The notes under the pieces: generated by a model
What the model saw: the letters and a program-made list of their open reading frames with translations, nothing else
What the model was told of the DNA's origin: nothing
Databases searched by the model: none
Made by a program: the position numbers and the translations under genes
Shown here: piece by piece, positions 5,548-5,548 of the stretch
Position numbering within the stretch: the stretch's first letter is position 1
Layout: each line of letters begins with the position of its first letter
NCBI GenBank assembly: GCA_001800675.1
Contig: MGVW01000004.1
Span: forward strand, 1-5,548
DNA: 5,548 bases
Direction of reading: 5' to 3'
Source of the DNA: Euryarchaeota archaeon RBG_13_57_23
Lineage (GTDB): Archaea; Thermoplasmatota; Thermoplasmata; UBA10834

Positions 5548-5548
5548 G

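Overview
The window looks like a piece of an archaeal chromosome, most plausibly from an uncultivated Euryarchaeota/Thermoplasmatota-type lineage; the lineage is an inference and the domain is better supported. The main evidence is a GTPase-dead EF-Tu/SelB-like protein of a kind I know from archaea. It has no Shine-Dalgarno site but an AT-rich box about 30 bases before its ATG, as in archaeal leaderless transcripts. Other genes have purine-rich ribosome-binding sites and heavy AGG/AGA arginine use.

Layout. (1) Bases 1-1531, plus strand: a two-gene unit overlapping at TAATG. The first gene runs in from outside the window. It encodes an extracytoplasmic protein with a CxxxCH haem-binding-like motif, a beta-sandwich of the type found in cytochrome-associated surface proteins, a bacterial-type Ig domain and a C-terminal membrane anchor. 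The second encodes a five-helix membrane protein whose conserved-looking histidines are predicted to lie at the outer face. Together they may form a small membrane electron-transfer module. (2) Bases 1575-3575, minus strand: a class I SAM-dependent methyltransferase followed 69 bases downstream by a saccharopine-dehydrogenase-family oxidoreductase. (3) Bases 3729-4697, plus strand: the EF-Tu/SelB-like protein, divergent from the methyltransferase across a 153-base promoter region. (4) Bases 4698-5548: a DoxX-family membrane protein on the minus strand, with a tRNA 3'-end-like fragment on one side and a second, diverged copy of the 3' end of the EF-Tu-like gene on the other.

The most unusual part is region 4. 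The doxX-like gene lies between two same-orientation copies of the last ~43 codons of the EF-Tu-like gene. The copies are about 71% identical in DNA, with differences concentrated at third codon positions, and the second copy has no body. This points to an old insertion, or a duplication with loss, at the 3' end of a housekeeping-type gene; no integrase or transposase is visible. No CRISPR array, complete RNA gene or insertion sequence was seen, and no gene-free stretch exceeds 300 bases.
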